DNA of 64,000 bases from Pohlia nutans (taxonomy: Eukaryota > Streptophyta > Bryopsida > Bryales > Mniaceae), in NCBI GenBank assembly GCA_022496805.1, contig CM040086.1:2358501-2422500 (forward strand), in the 5' to 3' direction. The position numbers and the translations under genes were made by a program. Below, in pieces: positions 59,355 through 64,000 of the stretch (within the stretch, counting starts at the first letter, position 1; each line of letters starts with the position of its first letter). Below the pieces are notes generated by a model. It was given only the letters and a program-made list of their open reading frames with translations. It was not told the origin of the DNA and did not search any database.

Positions 59355-60386
59355 CAATGGGGTCCAACATGGAATGGCGTTTTTGGTTTCGCAGTGAGAA
59401 TTTTTTTAGTACTGCCAACTTTGAAAGCCTCCCGAGAGCTCAAAAATTGGTATCTTACCACGAAATTTTTACCAGAGACTCATCTTTAAGTTAATTATGT
59501 GTATGCCAAATTTCAAGGCCAAAAGATCCACCCAAAAAAAGTTATTCAGAATCTACCAACATTGGTAGCTGTGGAAATTGTTTCACTGCTGCCAACTTTG
59601 ACAGCCTCCCGAGAATGGAAATTTTTTTTCCTTACTTTGGTGTTTTTTTTATAGAAACCAATTTGTGTTAGTAATATATGGTAAAAATCTCAAGTCTAAA
59701 AGATTACTAAAAAGAAAGATATTCCAAATCTACCAACATGTGTAGTTGTGGGAAACAATGGGGGAAACCATTTCATTGCTACCAACTTTGACTACTATGT
59801 TGGTAGATTATGAATAACTTGTTTTTGGTGAATCTTTTGCCCTTGAAATTTGGCATACATATAATTCACTTAAAGATATTTCTTTGGTAAAACTTTTGTG
59901 GTAAAATACCAATTTTTGAGCTCTCGGGAGGCTTTCAAAGTTGGCAATATTCAAAGTTGGTAGGAATGAAATGGTTTCCCCATCGTATCCCACAACTACA
60001 CATGTTGGTAGATTGGGAATATCTTTTTTTTTAGTAATATTTTAGACTTGAGATTTTTACCATATATTACTAACACAAATCGGTTTCTACCAAAAAAAAA
60101 CCAAAGTAAGGAAAAAAAATTTCCATTCTCGGGAGGCTGCCAAAGTTGGCAGCAGTGAAACAATTTCCACAGCTACCAATGTTGGTAGATTCTGAATAAC
60201 TTTTTTTGGGTGAATCTTTTGGCCTTGAAATTTGGCATACACATAATTAACTTAAAGATGAGTCTCTGGTAAAAATTTCGTGGTAAGATACCAATTTTTG
60301 AGCTCTCGGGAGGTTTTCAAAGTTGGCAGTACTAAAAAATTTCTCACTGCGAAACCAAAAACGCCATTCCATGTTGGACCCCACTG
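59355..60386. mobile_element. 1.03-kb foldback element, mariner-like ends
   Basis: TA-flanked; ends CAATGGGGTCCAACATGG and CCATGTTGGACCCCACTG. Arms of about 430 bp (59355-59790 and 59950-60386) are nearly complementary, and the middle (59790-59950) is a third, inverted partial copy, so repeats of CCAACTTTGA...CCTCCCGAGA occur at four places. No open frame. Confidence 0.85.
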
Positions 60387-60511
60387 TACATTATCCAAAA
60401 GAAATCACGCGTAATTTTTACAAACCATGATTTTCAAAATAGAATTTCAGACACAAAAATTATCAAACATCCAAAACCACAAAGTCCATTGGGTTTGTAT
60501 TTGAGTTACTA

Positions 60512-60841
60512 TTAACCCCTAAACGTACCAACCCTTTGAACACAAGTAGATGCTAGCCTCAAAGATAGATATTAGCATGGATCAGATGTACATAAAGTGT
60601 ATATGAAAGGACCATTACAAGCATAAAATCTACCCAAAGAATTTGACAAACTTGCAATTAGAGGCCTCTCCAATATAATCAACAACTCCCCATCACAAAA
60701 GATTTATTATAATTGGTAGAAAATTTAATAGGCTTACAAAGGTGATTTGGATGAAAGACATCCAAGGTTGTATGAGAAAGTTGCAAGGCTCTGAATCTAT
60801 TTTTGATTTAGTTTCTGAACACGGGGACCTTTAGGGATTAA
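60512..60841 (+). mobile_element. family-E TTAA MITE, simple copy
   Basis: 330 bp from TTAACCCCTAAACGTACC to GGACCTTTAGGGATTAA. Provides the unoccupied site for the element nested at 39013. Confidence 0.9.
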
Positions 60842-61021
60842 GAAACGACAAATATTGGGACATTTGAGGGTGAAATGCTAAAGATTAAAAATTCACTTGG
60901 AAATTGAATAGTTTTGAATTGATAACTTCATACATGGATATTTTAATTAATAATACCTCAAAACTCATGATTGTTTTCTCATGTGATTCTAGATAGGACT
61001 TTCATTCATTCCGTTGAAAGC

Positions 61022-61259
61022 TTAACCCTTAAAGGATTTAGGGCATAGTAGATACGTTGCCGTATATTTAAGATTCACTGTAAGTAGAAAGTTCCAATTT
61101 GAGATCCCAATAGCTTTTAAGACCATTGTAGACATGAATTTTGTTAACTTCACTTTTGATATGAAACTCATAGGACACAGGTGTAGAACCATTCCAAATA
61201 CAATGAAATAGGCGATATAATACTGGCCGGAGTGGCCAATCTGGAACTTTAAGGGTTAA
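61022..61259 (+). mobile_element. family-H TTAA MITE with unoccupied site
   Basis: 238 bp from TTAACCCTTAAAGGATTTAGG to GGAACTTTAAGGGTTAA. The partner duplicate reads (complement) AAGCTTAATATACC at 38639-38650, that is, one TTAA (38643-38646) and no element. Confidence 0.9.
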
Positions 61260-61412
61260 TATACCTTAGGTAAAAGAAAAGACATTTTTTCATCAAAACT
61301 CGTAAATGTTATGCAACTTATACACAAGTCAAAATATTCGAATTTGTCCAAGTTTTCATTCTATTAAGAAAACCAAAACCAAAACTATGTAACATCTCTT
61401 CCGGGTACTGTA

Positions 61413-61765
61413 CAGTGAGGTAGGAATTGCTTACGAATTCCCACTGCAGGGAATTTTTTTAGAAACTTTGAACAATGCGTGTGTCCTCAAAAATGATCCG
61501 ATTTGGAAACCGCAAAGTGCGTTGGAATCACATTGGCGTGTACTACAATATCATTACAAATTTACACATGTATTAATGAAAGTTATACAACATGTTAAAA
61601 ATAATTTATACACTATCTATCATTGAGTGCTCTCACAATTTGCTTCAGTTACAGTGTACATTTTAGCAAGAAAAATAGAAATGAGTGTTTGAAGTGGTTT
61701 TTGAGATACTTGAGCTCATACTTTTTGAATGATTTGTATCATTTCAAAAAGCATGTCCACCGTAT
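61413..61765. mobile_element. mariner-like element, left arm only
   Basis: CAGTGAGG...GAATTGCTTACGAATTCCC matches the left arm of 40340-41285. Minus-strand remnants of the transposase C terminus are frameshifted. TA at 61411-61412; no right end found. Confidence 0.7.
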
Positions 61766-62018
61766 CCTTGGCAGAGAGCAACTGTTCAACCAGTGCACAA
61801 CATGCTCACAGTTGATCTTGGACATGAAATCATTTGAAGTAAGAAGCTACAGTCCTGGTTTAATCAGTAGCATCTCAATGTGCATATCATCTTATCAAGA
61901 TAAATTAGTTGTGTCGTGGTCACCTTCTTAACCCCTCAAGGTTGGGCCTATGACCATGGAATCATGCTTTATCCGCCACACTCAATTTTGCGACTAAAAA
62001 TAATACAAGAATTCAACT

Positions 62019-63456
62019 TTAACCCTTAACTTCCTGAACCATTTTCAGCGCGTTTTGGACCCTGATTTTTTTGGTTAGGGATACATGTTGCTCAAACTTA
62101 TGTTGTTCACTTTTTTACAAAATCAACCGTAAGATCTTGTAGATATGCAAGTCACCTTCATCTTTACAAAGTTTAGGGTCAATCTGAGTTATAGGTTGCT
62201 TGGATGGGACATAAAAGTGAAGGGTACTCCAAGAAATTCACTGTTTTTTCACTGCTGAAAATGAGCTTTGACCAACTCTCTTGGGCACATACTATTTTAG
62301 AAAGTTGGTCCCGTCTGGAATTCTGAAGATAATCAAGTTTCCTACGCATGACAACAAGTTTTGTATTTTTAAGATAAATAATGAGTGAGAAAGAGGCCTT
62401 GACATGACATCCACTTTTTACTAGTTCACTTGTGACTTTGAAAAAAATCTTACAAATTCCTACAAATCTGATCTTCCATTGCAAAATCCGACACGGTAGG
62501 TTGAAAGTACACAAAAGAACACATACAATAGGAAAAAGAATTTTGGAAAAAAGGTGAAATCCAAGTGCAAGATTTTCATTTTAGTAGCTACACCCACACA
62601 CAAGCCGCCCTGCCCAACTGGAATATGTGGCAGCTCGTCATTCGCCGGTCACTCACTTTTGTTGACTTTTCTTCCTCAGTTTTGTGACCACCCAACACTT
62701 GTGGATTTTTGTAAAATTGACAATGTGCATTTCTCCAAATCAGACTACACCATTGGATAGCTAACTCGTTTCTACACAAAATTGGCCCAAATTTTGAATC
62801 ATTCGGGCAGTCCTTCCTCAAGATATTTTCAGTTCTAAAAATAAAGCGACCCATTTTGGGTCGCCCAGGAAGTTAACCCCTAACTGCCCAACCATGCATA
62901 TTTTGCATGATGTACAGATTTCATCCGTAGTTTCTCATCCATCATGCACTTTTTGTAGTGTGATTTTTTTACTGAATTTTTTATGGGAAGTTAGCTTCAT
63001 ATATTTATGATCCGATCGAGAAGTAAACAATTTCTGAAAAAATTATGCCTCATTTTGTGTTGCAGTGTTTCACCCAAAATCTTGAAGATTTTGGTCTAAA
63101 AGTGTTCTTGAAAAAAAAAACTCATAAAATCAAGCATCCAAAAAATCTCCAAAAATCAGTACACCTAGAGTACTACATTATAAGCCATCACAACAAATTT
63201 CATCCACATAATGTCAATATCTTATTCGTAATTGAATTACAAAATAATTTTTTATTTTACGTTTCAAAATTTATAGAAGAAGATTAGTGATAGCAATCAT
63301 AGATCTAACCGTACAGATTGAATCTAAAATTCAAAATGTATAACTTTTATTCATACATCAAGTTCTAAATATTCATATTAAATGCATTTTATAATGCATC
63401 TTTGCAAAACTGCCTAAACTGGACATAGGTGAGGACGTTTAGGGGTTAAGGGTTAA
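62019..63456 (+). mobile_element. family-F TTAA MITE with nested family D
   Basis: TTAACCCTTAACTTCCTGAACC at 62019. The right end CCAGGAAG-TTAA-GGG-TTAA is split by a family D element at the TTAA three bases inside the terminus. About 860 bp without the nested element. Frames inside (62179-62514, 62588-62854 minus) show no domain. Confidence 0.85.
62873..63449 (-). mobile_element. family-D TTAA MITE nested in family F end
   Basis: TTAACCCCTAACTGCCCAACC at 62873 to GAGGACGTTTAGGGGTTAA at 63449, followed by GGGTTAAGCC, the remainder of the family F terminus. Confidence 0.9.
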
Positions 63457-63778
63457 GCCACATGTCTACTACAAATCATGAATTTTTCATAAATTTTGGT
63501 GATATTTTGAAATCACTATGGTTTTTTGAAGTGATTGTAAAAAAAATTCACATCAATTACAAAATGTATTAGAAAATTCCAATTTTTTTTTTTATCAAAG
63601 ATGTAAATTACAATGAAGAAAAGTTTAGTTAATGAAAATCATCCGTGTATCTAAATTTAGAAAAATTTGCTACACCTTGGTAATACCTACCGACCTTGTA
63701 ACTACAGTAAAACACCCAATTTTCTGGCTTTTTCATTTCGACACTACAAGCATCTAAGAATGCATGAAGGAAAAAAAT
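63457..63778. other. AT-rich spacer
   Basis: No gene or repeat recognised. Confidence 0.5.
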
Positions 63779-63982
63779 CTAAGAAAGTCTTAACGCTTTA
63801 CTGACGAAACCACAACAGTTGCCACCACCGCACGAGTGGAGAGCAGTTGCACAAGCCTGATGAGACTGTACGAAGAGATGTCGAAAGCTGTGGCAGGCTT
63901 GAGTGTGTCCTTTGGAAAGAATTGCAGGAAGGCTTTTCTCGTGGTCGGCCACTGATCGAGTCAGGCTCGAGATGGCCTTACA
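63779..63982 (-). CDS. possible 3-prime exon of a gene leaving the window
   Basis: The base composition turns GC-richer at the window edge. A minus-strand frame contains LTRSVADHEKSLPAILSKGH and ends SKALRLS-stop at 63779. No domain is recognised and a stop lies upstream in frame, so an acceptor inside 63900-63982 would be needed. Confidence 0.25.
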   Translation of the reverse strand, partial: CKAISSLTRSVADHEKSLPAILSKGHTQACHSFRHLFVQSHQACATALHSCGGGNCCGFVSKALRLS

Positions 63983-64000
63983 CACCGCGCGCTAGCAAAC

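Larger units (their letters stand above)
60387..61412 (-). repeat. inverted segmental duplicate (partner 38470-40339)
   Basis: Contains family E at 60512-60841 without the nested elements, a single copy of the 73-bp repeat, and a family H MITE not present in the partner. Confidence 0.85.

Noticed and set aside
15621..63456. Many CCCTAAA/TTTAGGG words, the plant telomere unit, across the window
   Set aside because: Each occurs once, beside TTAA, at the end of a MITE; there are no tandem runs, so these are transposon ends and not interstitial telomere repeats.

Overview
The window reads as nuclear DNA of a land plant, most likely a seed-free one such as a moss or liverwort. The support is plant B3 DNA-binding domains, a plant-type alpha/beta-hydrolase split into many short exons with GT/AG introns, a mitochondrial-type Rossmann protein, tRNA-derived SINEs and dense MITEs. 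The organism itself cannot be named from the sequence. Long stretches are AT-rich; the genes and two GC-rich patches (about 30-31 kb and 48-49 kb) stand out. All exon maps below come from reading splice sites by hand.

Layout. 0.4-1.4 kb: a worn copy of a B3-gene unit. 1.5-7.0 kb: a 5.4-kb insertion bounded by an 18-bp GC-rich inverted repeat, carrying a decayed tyrosine recombinase of Crypton / DUF3504 type. 7-28.8 kb: two tandem copies (about 10.4 and 11.5 kb) of a unit holding a double-B3 gene (minus strand, both copies damaged) and long gene-poor DNA; a third copy begins at 28.8 kb. 29.8-30.65 kb: an intact single-exon NAD(P)-binding Rossmann gene. 31.4-34.7 kb: a cluster of TTAA-flanked MITEs that abuts the first visible exon of a ubiquitin-like/RING gene (34.8-38.1 kb). 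38.5-41.3 kb: three nested TTAA MITEs, then a mariner-type element. 42.1-46.8 kb: an alpha/beta-hydrolase gene ending in a likely ubiquitin-interacting motif. 51.7-57.1 kb: an AtuA/DUF1446-family gene with an in-frame stop. 57.5-63.5 kb: a 1.7-kb TIR element, a 1-kb foldback element and more TTAA MITEs.

The most striking feature is a set of TTAA-flanked, CCCYTAA-ended elements (piggyBac-like ends) in at least six families. Because the window contains duplicated segments, several insertions can be compared with their own unoccupied site inside the window. Several insertions hit the TTAA that lies just inside another element's end. No piggyBac transposase is visible here, so mobilisation would have to be in trans.
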